NCBI GenBank assembly: GCA_035578155.1
Contig: JAPWDM010000011.1
Span: 21,614,375-21,678,374 of the forward strand
Source of the DNA: Brachynemurus nebulosus
Lineage: Eukaryota > Arthropoda > Insecta > Neuroptera > Myrmeleontidae
Direction: 5' to 3'
Length of the DNA stretch: 64,000 bases
The first letter of the stretch is position 1. Every line of letters begins with the position of its first letter. Below the pieces are notes generated by a model. It saw only the letters and a program-made list of their open reading frames with translations, made no database searches and was not told the DNA's origin. Both the position numbers and the translations under genes were made by a program. Shown here piece by piece: positions 26,860 through 39,874 of the stretch.

Positions 26860-28620
26860 ATCTGCATATTTCAATAGCATGGCTAAATTCCGCACCCTTA
26901 TGTAGCTAGATACCCGTATCAATAGATAGTTTTAGGAGTATTTCCATTTTAAGCCTTGCTTGGGGCACCAAGATAGCAGGGGACAATTTTAATATCACAA
27001 TTAATTTGGGGCTTATTTGATGGCCTTGACGGACAATTCTGACCTCGAGGTTCATTCAAATTTGATATTCTAAAGTTCTGAGCATAATTCTCGCCTAATA
27101 ACCCTAAATAACCGTATTCATATTTCCATAGCATATTTAATTTTCATAAAATATTTTCAAAATCCAACCGTTTAATCTTAATTCTATTAGATAGTGCTGG
27201 GTGTTAATTTTGATGTCACTTTACATTTAAATTAAATATTCTAAATTTCTTTATAAAATCAGTTTCTTCTAGTGTTTCGCTCCGTTCGTCCAATGATCTT
27301 AAAATAGATATATATGCATATAGCTGAGACCCGCGGTTTCACTTGCATAAAATTATCTGAATTACAGGTAAAATTTATATAGGTCAATTCAATCATATAT
27401 TCCAAAATTCTGTGCAAAATCAATTATTTATAGCACTTGACCCTGCTCGCCCAATGACTCTAAAATGACTATCTTCATATTTTATTAGCATTTCTAATTT
27501 CCGCACCGTAAGAACTTAGTATAGTTACTATACCAACAGTCTTAGAATTGCTTCTATTTTAGGCCCTTCAAGGCACCAAGGCCCCAGGAAATCATTTTAA
27601 CGTCAGTTTCATCTTTCACAGAGATCTCAACAGTACTTGAGTAAAAATTGTCAAATTGCTTCAGTTTTTTAATTCGCCCTCTGTTTGATGTAACTGACGG
27701 ACAATGTGACCACACGTCCATTTAAATTTGATATTTTGAAATTTTGTACAAAATCAGTTCCTTATGTGCTTTGCTTCGCTCGCTCGACGACACAAAAATA
27801 TTATTCGTATTTTCAAGTCATATTCATATTTTTATAGTACCTCTAATTTTCATAAAATTTTATCAAAATGAGTCAAGTGGTTTAATTAGAGTATAGAGTT
27901 GTTTAATTCGATAGCGCTGGATGATTCATTCCAACTTCACCTTAATTTCAAATCAAATATTGTGAATTGGCTATATTCATATTTCAATAACATGTCTAAT
28001 TTCCATACCTTGAGATCTTATCGTAGGTAGTTAGATATGCATAGTGACAATTTCAAGAGAACTGTAATTTGTGAGACATTTTGAGATCCCAGGGTCTGGA
28101 GAATATTTCAGAATTCACATTAATTTATTTCGGAATCTCTGTAATATTTGAGAAAAAATTGGATAAGATCCGTTTGGTCGTTTATTTGGAGGGTTTTTTG
28201 GGTCCGCAAAGCTCACGGGGGGGGGGTTTATCCTCATGTCGTTTTTCAGAAACTCAGTACTATTTGAGAAAAATTTTGTCAAGATTCGTTCAGCCATTTA
28301 TTTTGGGTTTCTTTGGAGAGCCAAAAATTCGGTAACGATACGTCCAGTTGCTTACTTTAGGCTGTCTTGGGGGTTCTCAGGTCCTACAGGATAACTTCAA
28401 CTTTAATCGTCTTTTTTTTGGATTCTTATACCAATTTTACCTATAGTTTTGTTATATCATTTTTTTGATACCTCCTACCGTTTTCTCGAAACTACTGAAG
28501 ACAGATAAGTAAAGTCCATATTTCATTTTTAATATCAGGATGACCGAGCCCGGCCCGATGGAAATTTCATCTTTATGGAATTTGCTGAGAAGAGCAGACA
28601 CACATGCCAATTGATGATAA
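26860..28620. repeat. Spacer of degenerate tandem repeats, unit 1 only
   Basis: There is no gene here. Phrases recur in order roughly every 500-600 bp: ATATTTCAATAGCATG..TAATTTCCGCACC (about 26,870, 27,476, 27,975), TAATTTTCATAAAAT (27,135, 27,847), and TTCGCTCGCTCG-type words (27,280, 27,775). Two ~115-bp units with TATTTGAGAAAAA sit at 28.15-28.32 kb. Unit 2 lacks this region. Confidence 0.55.
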
Positions 28621-28664
28621 CTGTACAGTCCTGTTGTCTATTTTCTTTAAAGGATACAAATAGT

Positions 28665-28917
28665 TTGAAATTTTTTAACCTAAGACTCCCAAATATTTTA
28701 CTAATTTATCATAGGAGATGAAGGTTTAAAAATAATAATTCTACATTCTTCCGTAGAATAAACTGTTTCTTTATTTTCTCTTTTTTCCAAAAATTTTTCG
28801 GTATCTTTTATAGAGAAAATAAAGAAACAATTTATTCTACGGAAGAATATTGAATTATTATTTTTAATCCTTCATCTTCTATGATAAATTAGTAAAATAT
28901 TTGGTTACAAAATTTCA
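28665..28917. repeat. Inverted repeat with ~105-115-bp arms
   Basis: The left arm 28665-28780 (TTTACTAATTTATCATAG, TTCTTCCGTAGAATAAAC, TTTCTTTATTTTCTC) pairs with the right arm 28813-28917 around a 32-bp loop. A 12-bp direct repeat GGATACAAATAG lies just outside at 28652 and 28949, but not immediately at the arms. Confidence 0.78.
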
Positions 28918-29333
28918 GATTATTACAATATCCCAATAAAACCATATTGGATACAAATAGTATTTTGCACAGTAAATAAGTAATTTCATAGTAGTCACAG
29001 GTAAAAATATTATTGATAGTATCTCTAGGAATATTTATTAATACTTATATACAAAAATCTCAAATTACAATTACTTAGCAACTATCTAAAATTTTTATGA
29101 TTTTTTGATAAATTGGCCACAGACTGCTGTATTACAGTAATAAAAAATTAATATCTTACGGTTTTTCGTAAATTTCGACGGTTAGACAAAAAATTTTGCA
29201 AAACCCGTTCTTAGCGAGCGCCTACGACCCAATAGGGATCTACATGCCAAATTTCAAGTTTGTAGCTATTGTAGTTTTGGAGATTTCTATATAGATGAGT
29301 GAGTGAATTAGTGGTATTTCTCCTTTATGTAAT

Positions 29334-29473
<140 letters not shown>

Positions 29474-30267
29474 TCGCTACCTTTTACAAACATATCCAAA
29501 ATTCAGCTTCCTAGGATGATTTGGAGGGAATAGAGGTGGAAAAAAGTATTTTGGTTGGATCTTACACGCCCACAGCCCCCGCAGAATTAACGCAGAGGGT
29601 TGAAATTTGGTTTGTTGACAAAGCTCGTACTTAGGTTGTGCTTTTTGGAGGTTTTAATATTTTTTTTTATTTAGTTATTTCTTTTTTAAATTTTTTTTTA
29701 AATTTGTTTTTTTTAACAAATAAATTGTTTAATAATTAAAAATTTAATAATAAAAATTGTAAAAATTGTTTAATAGCTTAATAAAAAAAGTGAATATAAG
29801 AAATTCTTTTGTGTTAATTTGAGTTTTTTACTAATTTTTTCACTTTCCTGGATGTATCTTTTTTTATAATGCCCATAAAATTTATAATTTTTAATTTTTT
29901 GACTGGCCACTTTAAAATAGTTTGAAAAATGTTACCAATTTGAAATAAAACTACTTGTCAATGCTTATGCATGAAAAAAATGTCGTGCCGGAACTAAGTC
30001 CATTTTCTTTCGTTTGTATAACTACCCAGATACATATTATTATATTTGATATAAAGTTGAATCGGTCCTCAATGTACGCGAATCTATCAGTTCCATTTGG
30101 ATTTGATTTACACGAATAAAAATCCTGTAAATTGAATCTGTCAATTATAAAAGGAAAAATACCGGAAATAAGGCTACTAAAAATTTTAGAGAATTTTATA
30201 ACAGAAATTATAACGAATATGTAGAAATTTACATAATTATTCCAAAAATATCGTTATTTTCGACATT

Positions 30268-30830
30268 GATAATTTTAGATAACGAAAAGTAGGTTTTGAC
30301 AGTCCCAATATGTTTGGAATACCGACAACTTGCTTTGCTTAAGCCTTCGAAAATTTCGTTATTTTTTTGCTACGACGACCCATTTACGAGATATTTATGA
30401 TCAAAAGTTTACGTTTACGAAAATATTCTATTGGTAACTAAATCAGTGCGAATTAACAAAGCCTAAATTAACCAGTTATAATCAGTCTATGATAAGTTAC
30501 GCGGTATAGATAATTTTCGATATCGAAAAGTGAGTTTGGCAGTCCTAATATGTTTGGAATACCCACAACTTCCTTCGCTTAAGCCTTAAAAAATTTCGTT
30601 TTTCGCTACGACGCGACGCACCGTTTACGAGATATTTACGATCAAAAGTATACGATTACGAAAAGTAAGGAAATGTAATTTTTTAAAATATTCTATTTTT
30701 AACCAAATCAGGGGGACTAATAGAACTAAAATTCAATAATTATAACCAATTTATGATAAATAGTTCGTTATCGATAATGTTCAATAACAAAAAGTATTTG
30801 AAAGAACACGGAACCAATTAATCGTGTCCT
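30268..30830. repeat. Tandem ~240-bp repeat, unit 1
   Basis: Two full units begin GATAATTTTAGATAACGAAAAG (about 30,276) and GATAATTTTCGATATCGAAAAG (about 30,507). Both contain ATATGTTTGGAATAC, CTTAAGCCTT and TTTACGAGATATTTA. A partial third unit starts at about 30,772. Confidence 0.72.
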
Positions 30831-31636
30831 TCGGGGGATTGCTGTATTGTATCAAAAGCGCTAAATCCTTATATAATATAAGAATGATAAAAATTTTTTC
30901 TTCAGAAAAGTGAAAAGTTACAAATTTGTCATTTAAAACAGTGATTCCAAACCTCTCGGTTTGATATTTGTCTGAATTACTTGGCCAACCAAATGGTCTG
31001 AAAACGACATTTCATATTACAGGATTTAATGTGATTCCAATTAATGGTGAAAATGAACCCAGGATACAAGTATTCTATTTAAGATTAAATAATGGTCTTT
31101 GAGCATTTCTCTATTGCTTAAGAAAGTGTCGATATTTATCTGACTTACATGGCCGACCAAGTGGTTGGAGAACGACATTTCATAATACACGATCAAACGA
31201 TATTCCAACTAAAGAAGGAAATGACTCTAGAATGCAATAATTCTCTTTAAAATTAAAAAAAACTGCTTTTAAATATTTCTCTAATGCTTAAAAAATTACG
31301 ATATTTATCTCTGTTACACGATCGACAAAGTGGTCGGAAAACCACTTTTTATGTTAAATTTAAATGTAATTAGCGGATAATCGTCATATGTGGTCATATA
31401 TGTGATCGGTCCGCACAAAATTATCCGAGATTTTACAGGTCCGTGAGTAAAGAAAAGTTAAGAAACGTTCCTGTAAAAAACATCTCTTAGTATTTAAGAT
31501 TAATAGTACCTGTAGGATAAACGGTATAGTTATTGGACGTTGACAGTTATTGGACAAGAGACTGTCTTTTGGAGATTATAAGGCTTATAGTAAAGCAAAC
31601 TTTCTGATTTTTTTAGCTAAACAGAACCCTTTAGTA

Positions 31637-32590
31637 CAGTGGTTCCCAAACTCGTTTGGCCCACGGACCCCTTTGCATAGTCAAAACTTGCTCGCGGACC
31701 CCTTTTCATAGTCAAAACTTGCTCACGGACCCTGGGTAAAAAACTACATAAATACATAATAAAAAAAACACAAATTTATCTTTGATGTTTTGAATGGTAA
31801 ATGGTGGCGTAAAAATAAAATATAAATAAACATCTTGTTGAAGAAGCATTTATTGAGATTATAACTTTTTTTCAAAATACAAAAAAAAAATGACTTGGAT
31901 AAACCTGATGGGATTATATGAGTCTATTTATTTCCGCCTCAATGTTTGTGAGTAGCAACCGCAAATCCCCACGAGTACTAATTTCTGGTCGGTTCTTTTT
32001 GTGATGAGGCTTATAACGGCACTGAATCCACGTTTTACCAAATAGGAAGACGGAAAAGTAATCAACAGCTTCTGTACAATAACCCATAATGATACAAGAT
32101 ACAAAGATACAAGATGAAAATACGTATTTTGTATCTTGTATTTGTATTTCAAATACTTGTATCTTAAATAAGCCTCATCTCTGATCATTAATAATATCAT
32201 ATAATATGTATATTATTTCGAAAAACACATTTGTGTTAGAAAAACTTACAATCCCTTCTTCGGTTTTTAATAAAAAAAAAATCTTTAATGAATGTTAAGG
32301 GCTTGCTGTATTGATTACTGTGATATATAATTTTTTTAATCAACTTAAACAAGAGTATAACTTTTCTTTTATACTTTACTTAGGACGTAAAAACCGCTAA
32401 TAATTTGTTCGTTGTTATTTAACTTCCATATTAATAAAAATTTGTCATAATGTTTTCATTTTATATTAAACCTTGCGCGGACCCCCTGACGTTGTTCAGG
32501 GACCCCCAAATCAATTTTAATTTTCCACGGACCCCCTGAATGATCCCGGGGACCCCTGGGAGACCGTAGAGACCACTTTGGGAACCACTG
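31637..32590. mobile_element. Non-autonomous hAT element (954 bp)
   Basis: Ends CAGTGGTTCCCAAA and TTTGGGAACCACTG. Subterminal regions are rich in GCGGACCCC-type motifs. Flanking 8-bp direct repeats are CTTTAGTA (31629-31636) and CTTTACTA (32591-32598), one mismatch. The paralogous site near 49,823 is uninterrupted (CTAGTATCTATTTTC), so insertion followed the duplication. No transposase reading frame. Confidence 0.88.
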
Positions 32591-33822
32591 CTTTACTATC
32601 TATTTTCAGAAAATGCATTATGAGTTAACTATAATTTACAGAAACCTGTAACTACGTCATTTACAGGATGGTCTTAGGTACCCAGTTCGTTAGGGAAGTT
32701 GACTGCGTCTAGTGAGTGACAAGGCCAGAATCATTTAATAATATCCTACTAAATTGTGAATCATCGTAATGGGTTGATCAAGGAGTGCATAAAGACAGTG
32801 TACATGATACAGAACTTGTGGATTGTGGAAATACGCCACAAATTAATAAATGAAATTTTTGTCCAATAACTGTATTTTTCTACACGCACACATATTTTTT
32901 TTTTTTTTCAGAGACTTACCAATATGTAATATGAAAGTTTTATATGGTACATTAAAACAAACAGGTCTTACTATATTTATGAATTTTTTCGTTAAAAATA
33001 AAGTTACAACACGTACTTTGTCTGTACTTTCTTTTGAAACATTTTTTTAACTGTCCAATAACTATACCGTTTACCCTACTTATTGTGGGTTTATTGTGTT
33101 CGCTCTATTTGCCTTTAGAACTACGATTCTGTCTTTTCGTAACAAAATACTTCTTTCTACTGAATTATGAATTTTTAATCTTCTTTCCTTGTGTAATGTC
33201 TTAATTTAACAGTCAATAGTCACAGACTTACTATATTATGTTAATTTCACAATTTCCTTCGTTGCAAATACGGAAAAAGATATAAATAGAATTGCGGCTT
33301 TATTTCGCAAACGGAACTTGAAAAAAATTTATTAAGTAATACGTAGCTAGATAAGTAGGTATATTTTTGGATACAGACAATTCATTTTTATTTAAAATGA
33401 ATTAAATGAAGCAAAGAATATATTCGAGTTTTTCGTATCATATTTTTTTTCAAATGTTTTAGTATTAAAATTAGGTAATTCTTCAAATTACCTATTTTCT
33501 ACATGGGTATGATACCTTCAGGTGCCTTATAAATATTGATGCAAATCATTTTACAAGCAGATCGTGAAGACGAATGCTATAGGTACTATAACAAAATTTA
33601 AAATTTTAAAATTTAATTATAGACTTTGTTACTGAAAATGTCGCTATTGATCAATTTAAGATCTTTTGTCAATCTTCAGGTATAATTGACCTTCTTGTAT
33701 ATCTTTACCACCAGTTTTTAATCTACAAAAGATATTGAAAAAAAATGAATTATTGTTCCTTAGCCCGAGAGCCCGTGAAATTTTGCATGATTGATCTGTA
33801 CACTCAAAAATGTTTAATATTA

Positions 33823-34772
33823 CACTGAGAAAAAAATACAGTAATTTTTACTGAAATTTCTGGTAAAAAATTACTGAGCTCTCTGGTAATGAGGACATAA
33901 GTGACAGGCTAAGCAAAAAATACGATAATTTATAGTAAAAATTTTAAATTATCCTATAGCTCAGTAAAAATTACCGTATTATTTATAAATAAGGCTTTTT
34001 TTTTTATTTATTAATAAATAATTGAATTAAAATAGTTTAAAAGGATATTGATAGAAGGGTAAGCATTAAAATCAAATTATTAATATAGAAAAAAATTTTT
34101 GTGGTTTTTTATTATTTGTGGAAAAAAATACATAAATTCTTTATTTGACATAGGTATTACATGATAAAAATTTTTAACAATAAGCACATTACAATAATTT
34201 GTATAAAAACATATTTCAATTAACATATCAAAACTATACAAAAATTCATGAAACAACAATTTTTTGTTTTAAAAATTTATTATAAAAAAAAAACACTATA
34301 TAAACATCCAGTCACGTTGGTTATTGAACCAGTCCTGGTTAGTTGCAGTCTGAAGTCGTGTTGGTCGTGTTATTGCGCATGCTCGGTGCTATTGCGCATG
34401 CTTGTTTTATTTATTCTCAGTTTATGTGATGCTTGGCTATGCAGTGGTGTGTGACAAATAACAAATGCACAACGACTCAGTAAAAATTATTCATATGTCC
34501 AGATAATTTTACAAAAAATTAAGTAAATTTTCCCGGTGTCCACTTGAAATTTTACTAGCCCATCGAATTTTACGCAGCTGTATAGGAAAAATTCTTAAGG
34601 TGTATAGGAAAAATTCTTAAGGTGTACAGGAAAAATTTTCAAATGAATCGTAAAAAATAATGTTTGAAACGCATTTTTTATATTTTTGCTTAATAATTTC
34701 CTACGGACTAGTCACTTAAGACTCGTTTACCGGAGGCAGCTCAGTAATTTTTACTGGAATTTTTTCTCTGTG
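33823..34772. mobile_element. TA-flanked TIR element (950 bp), Tc1/mariner-like target
   Basis: Starts CACTGAGAAAAAA and ends TTTTTTCTCTGTG. TA lies on both sides (33821-33822, 34773-34774), and unit 2 keeps the empty site AATATTAGTAGTAAAAG at about 55,215. Subterminal sequence repeats CAGTAATTTTTACTG in both orientations. Three near-tandem copies of AAGGTGTATAGGAAAAATTC occur at about 34,578-34,640. Non-coding. Confidence 0.82.
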
Positions 34773-35102
34773 TAGTAGTAAAAACGATATACAGGAAAAT
34801 TATTTATCTATTCTCTGCCCCCGACCTATCAGCTTATCTGAACTATTCCTTTAGTAAATCCAACTCTCGACTTGACATTGGGCTTCCAGACTATTTTATT
34901 GAGGTTTGTATACTACTGATAATTCATTTATCTATTCATTTTTTTCTTATCTTATTTATTTTTGGCAACTTAAATATTTTGCCGTATCATAAATATATAA
35001 AACTATATATACTATATAACATGCCATATAAACAATAAAACAGAAAGTAAACTGATTATTTTGGTGAAATATTGGATAAAAATTAAGAACTGCCAGGTAA
35101 TA

Positions 35103-35630
35103 CTTTATATTTATAAAGGAGGGGTTGCGAAAAGGCCTATTATCGGCCTCCCTGAATAAAATTTTTTTGAAGTTATGATCGAATTAATTTTTATATATTT
35201 TGTTTTTGTAATGTTAATGATGTAAGCTTTTTAAAAGTACCTATACATTTTTTGTGTTATTTTATTTTACTTTTATGGAAATAATTGCTAAACTTAGCTT
35301 GTTTTGAAAAAATACGCTAGTGTTTGTGACATTTATTTAACTATTTTTCATAGAGCGCAACCGAGTAACAAAAAGATATATGATGCACAAATTCATAAGC
35401 TACAATATTATATGAAAATCTTTTTGTTACATATTTCTAAAAAATAAGTCAAGTTCAGCAATTATTTTCGTAAAAGTTCAATCAACTAATACAACAAAAA
35501 TATATATTTTTAAAAACCTTACATTTTAACGTTATAAAAAAATATAAAATAAGCTAGATCATAAACTTCATTTTTCATTCAAGGCGGCCGATAAACGGGC
35601 TTACCGCAACTCCTCCTTTATATAATATAG
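35103..35630. mobile_element. Foldback element upstream of copy B
   Basis: Same family as the element before copy A, with ends AAGGAGGGGTTGC and GCAACTCCTCCTT. It is shorter because part of the central hairpin is missing. It shares its position with the copy before D, so it predates the 15-kb duplication. Confidence 0.7.
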
Positions 35631-35893
35631 TATTATAGTAATAGATATTTTTGTATAACTAAACTATGTTTGCTTTGTGTATATCTAACTAATTAAATAT
35701 TTGGTCTTTGAGCTTCTAGCATGTGTTCCCGATTTCATAAGCAACATTGCTATATTTTTACGTGAAGCATAAAACTTATATACGAATTTATTAGCAAAAT
35801 AAAAATCAACTTGGAATAAAATAAAATAAAAATATCTAAAAAAAGTATTACATATACTTGTGTTGGGTCACAGATTTGCGTTAGGTTGTGGTC

Positions 35894-35946
35894 ATGTAGG
35901 AAGCGTGAACACGCGTATAATACAGGCGCGTGCATGCTTCCTACAT
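35894..35946. repeat. Hairpin ATGTAGGAAGC ... GCTTCCTACAT upstream of copy B
   Basis: A 53-bp imperfect palindrome with an 11-bp perfect outer stem and an ACGCG/CGCGT inner stem. It is conserved at the same place upstream of copy D (56295-56347). Confidence 0.7.
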
Positions 35947-36199
35947 AGATTTAATTAGAGATTACTTTTATTAATAATATGTAATTTAATTAACAATATG
36001 TAATAATTCGAAACTTAATTGATTGATGCCTAAATTTTTGTTGCTTTTTATTATTATTAAAATACAAAAGGAAAGCTGTATTTTGAATTCGGAAGCCTGT
36101 AATAATTTCCGTAGATAAAAATGGCGAGCTTTTTCTGTGGAAATTAAGATATTTTTAAATTGTAATTCAAATCGTTGTAAGTAGTTACTGATTATCATA

Positions 36200-36582
36200 A
36201 TGTCCAAAATTCGACCGCTGTCACCAGAACTTGCCGAAGAAACTTATCGACTATTTCAAGAAAACGATACTCGAATCAGAATGGTACTACTGAAAATTAA
36301 ACAATGGCTATCACTACAAGTACATATAAAAGCTCGAATGGGTAAAACTTGTACAATGTACAGCTTGTTTGATTCTGTAATAAAATGACATGTTCTGTTT
36401 TGTGTTGTATAATTTTTAGATGACCAGTGGCTTCTAGCATTTGCTCGTGGCTGTAAATATTCATTGGAACGTATAAAGGAAAAAATTGAAAATTACTATA
36501 CCTTAAGAACGGAATATTCAGAGACATTTAGGCTGGGTAGAGATCCCAACGATCCGATAATGAATTATTTGATTCATACTGG
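36200..36582 (+). pseudogene. CRAL-TRIO copy B: exons 1-2 only, cut by the duplication junction
   Basis: Exon 1 is 36200-36341 and exon 2 is 36420-36582. Both are open, have the same lengths and phases as the intact copies, and have good GT-AG borders. They encode the CRAL-TRIO N-terminal helical domain, ending DPNDPIMNYLIHTG like copy D (LIHTG) and unlike A and C (FVHTG). Intron 2 starts normally, contains a pogo-like element shared with copy D, and stops at about 37262, where sequence matching the region upstream of copy A begins. Exons 3-5 are absent. Alone this is a truncated 5' gene fragment. However, its phase-2 exon end fits exon 3 of copy C at 40571, so it could act as an alternative 5' end for copy C across an intron of about 4 kb. 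No stop codon or frameshift is seen in either exon. Confidence 0.85.
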
Positions 36583-36714
36583 GTAATTACACGTATATTA
36601 TATTTTTATAAATTTTTACGTATTAGCTATGCAGTTTAACGAAACAGACAAAGGATTGGAATCTAAAATAATTCTTTGTAAGTAATAAAACAAATATGTT
36701 ACTTAGCACAAATA

Positions 36715-37232
36715 GGGTAAGTGCGGGAGAGATGCCGCAGTAGCCATAGTTTGTCCGTTCATTGATAGATAACGCTATTAATGGATTATATGTTTAAAAT
36801 AAGTTACTTTTTTAAGCTGTATATGGTAACATTGATGGTTAGTCCATCAGTTTAGTAATTATCCAACTTTTTATTATTGAAAAGTAAGTTTTTTAACATA
36901 ATATTTTATCAAGCATTTAATTCATTAGACTTTAAGAATGTATATTTCATTGTTTTAATGAAAATGAGTTTTGTTATTAACTTAGGTATATTTCAAAAAG
37001 TACTGTAAAAAATTTTAGGTTGGAATTCCGCACTATGCTTGCTATAGCAACATGCGGCATCTATCCCAACAAAGAGGAGAGATGCCGCATTTAAAGTTGG
37101 TATAGATGCCGCATCATGTTACATGTTAAAAACATAGAAAATTATTTATAAAATTATTTATAAATAATGTTAAAGAACAATGTCTACGTTTATCAAATCA
37201 GTTAAATGCATACTTTAAGATTTATCAAGTGT
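36715..37232 (+). mobile_element. Same pogo-like element in intron 2 of copy B, internally deleted
   Basis: It begins GGGTAAGTGCGGGAGAGATG after the same TA as in copy D, so the insertion predates the 15-kb duplication. Compared with D it has lost an inner segment of about 360 bp, including the zinc-finger remnant, and the right terminal repeat. The right boundary is therefore approximate. Confidence 0.75.
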
Positions 37233-39155
37233 TTATTTTTTCAATTGTAACAATTGTTTCAACAAATCCTTTCAACATTTCAACAAATCCTTTGCACTTG
37301 AGATAAAACAGAAATTTTTCAAAGGTTATAACCTAGAAACCTAGAAGGGAAAAACCTATTAGTTTTTTTTCCATAGTTTTATATATTACCTCGCTTATCT
37401 TTCACAATAAATTACATAAATATGAGTATCTTAATTTAATATATTTCAAGTTCAGTAAGGAATTAAAAATATAAATAATAATTAAATATTAAAATATAAA
37501 ATGAAAAAAAAATGCACACTTCTTTTAATTGAAAAATCACTAGAAAATACATATAAAAACGTTAAAAGTTAACAATGAATAGAATCGGTAGCATGCACGT
37601 AGCATCTATCTAACGAATTCAAATACAGCAACCACAACAACGAACTGCTCCAAAATGTGCAGTGTTGCCAGAATTCAAACAAGATTAAAAAAGTAATTTC
37701 AAAATAAAAACATTTTCAATAGATAAATCTTACAATTATAATTTTTAAAAACATTTATTTTGTAAAATTAAATAATTTTTCATAATATTTAAAAATAAAA
37801 CGTATTTTTAAATAAATTTATATTCAAAAGAAATTTTAAACTTGTCAACCCTGTATTTTGGCTTTTTATAATAAAATTAATAAAAAACACATAAAAAACA
37901 TGTAAAAGACGTACGTTTGGTCTCCTGTATATCTCAAAGCATTGGAAAATACCCTGTGTTTTTCATCTTTTTCTTTATTAAAATTACATTTATTTTATAC
38001 ATAATATTTTTTTAGGTAAATGATAGAAAATGATGTTGTTTCGTTGGTAGTAATGGTCGATGCAAAAACTTAAAGCAAACCGCCTATAACTAAAGAAAGG
38101 CTGAAAAACATTGATCTAAAATATACACCTCTCAGTATTTAAGATTAGGCACCTACTTTTTTGTAAGTTTAATGTATTCGCACTGCCTGCCTTTAGAAAT
38201 ACGATTTTGTCTCTATCTACTTCTTTTTACTGAATTGTGAATTTTTAATTTTCTTTCCATGTGTAATGTCTTAATTAATTATATTAATTAATTATTACAC
38301 TTTATTAATATGTCTTACTATATGTTAATTTCAAAATTTCAAATACGGACAAAGATATAAATAGAAATGCAATTTAATTTCGCAAACGGAACTTGAAAAG
38401 AAATTTATTAAGTAAAACGTAGATAGATAAGTATTTATATATAGATTTGGATACAGACATAATTATATTACCTATCTAGTAAGTGTGGTTTAACTGCGAA
38501 TATATATTTTACAAGAAGTCTACATGAGTTTTTGGTATCAAATTTTTTATCACAAGTTTTAGTATTAAAATTAGGTAACTCTGCGAATTACCTATTTTCT
38601 AAATGGATAAAATCCCTTCAGCTGCCTTATAAATATTGACGCAAATCATCCTAAAAGCAGATCGCGTACTTGAAGCAGATCAGATGGACTTTGTTACTGT
38701 TACGTTATTGATCAATTTAATCTCTTTTGTCAATCTGCAGGTCTATTGACCTTCTTGCATATCTTTATCATTAGTTTTTAATCCACAAATGATATTGAAA
38801 TAAAAATGAATTATAGTTTCTTAGCCCGAGAGCCCGTGAAATTTTGCATGATTGATCGGTACACTCGTAAAAATGCTTAATATTGACAGTAAAAGTGATA
38901 TACAGAGAAATTATTTATTCTCTGTCCCCGAACTATTAGTTTATCAGAACTATTCCTTTAGTAAATCCAACTGTCGACTTATATTGGGCTCCCAGTCTAT
39001 TTTATTGAGGTTTGTATACTACTGATAATTCATTTATCTATTAGCCGTATCATATATAAAACTGTATATACTATATAACATGCCATATAAACAATAAAAG
39101 TCAAGTGATTATCCTGGTGAAATATTGAATATAAATTAAGAACTACCAGGTAATA

Positions 39156-39759
39156 CTTTATATTTATAAAGGAGGAATTGCAATAAGGCCTTTTATTGGC
39201 GTCCCTGAATGAAATTTTTTGAAGTTTGTGATCGAATTCATTTTTTTTTATTTCCTTTTTTTTATAATGTTAATGATATAAGATTTTTAAAAATGTATAG
39301 ATATTTTTTGTGTTATTTGATTGGATAATTATGAAAATAATTGCTAAACTTAGCTTGTTTTGGAGAAATACGCTATTTTTGTTGTCTTTTTCACATTTAT
39401 TTTTTTTATTTTTCATAAAGCGCAACCGAGTCACAAAAAGATTTTCATATATATAGTGCACAAGTGCATAAGCAAAATATATATGAAAATCTTTTTATTA
39501 CAAAAAGATTTTCATATATATGGTGAACAAATTCCTAAGCTACAATATATATGAAAATCTTTTTGTTACATATTTCTACAATATAAGCCAAGTCCAGCAA
39601 TTATTTTCGTAAAAGTGGAATCAAATAACTCAACAAAAATATATATTTTTAAAAACCTTACATTTTAAAAAAATATAAAAATGAGCTAGATCATAAATTT
39701 TATTTTTAAATCAAGGGGGCAGATAAACGGCCTTATCGCAACTCCTCCTGTATTTACAG
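39156..39759. mobile_element. Foldback element upstream of copy C, with doubled central hairpin
   Basis: Same terminal inverted repeats (AAGGAGGAATTGC / GCAACTCCTCC). The central AAAAAGATTTTCATATATA hairpin at 39435-39570 is present twice in succession, which is not seen in the other copies. The right end lies 115 bp before the ATG of copy C. Confidence 0.7.
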
Positions 39760-39874
39760 TATTATAGTAATTGATATTTTTGTATAACTAACAATAAGCT
39801 GGGTATGTTTTCTTTGTTTATATCTAGATAGTTTTAAATTGTAATTTCAATCGTTGTAGTTACTGATTATCATA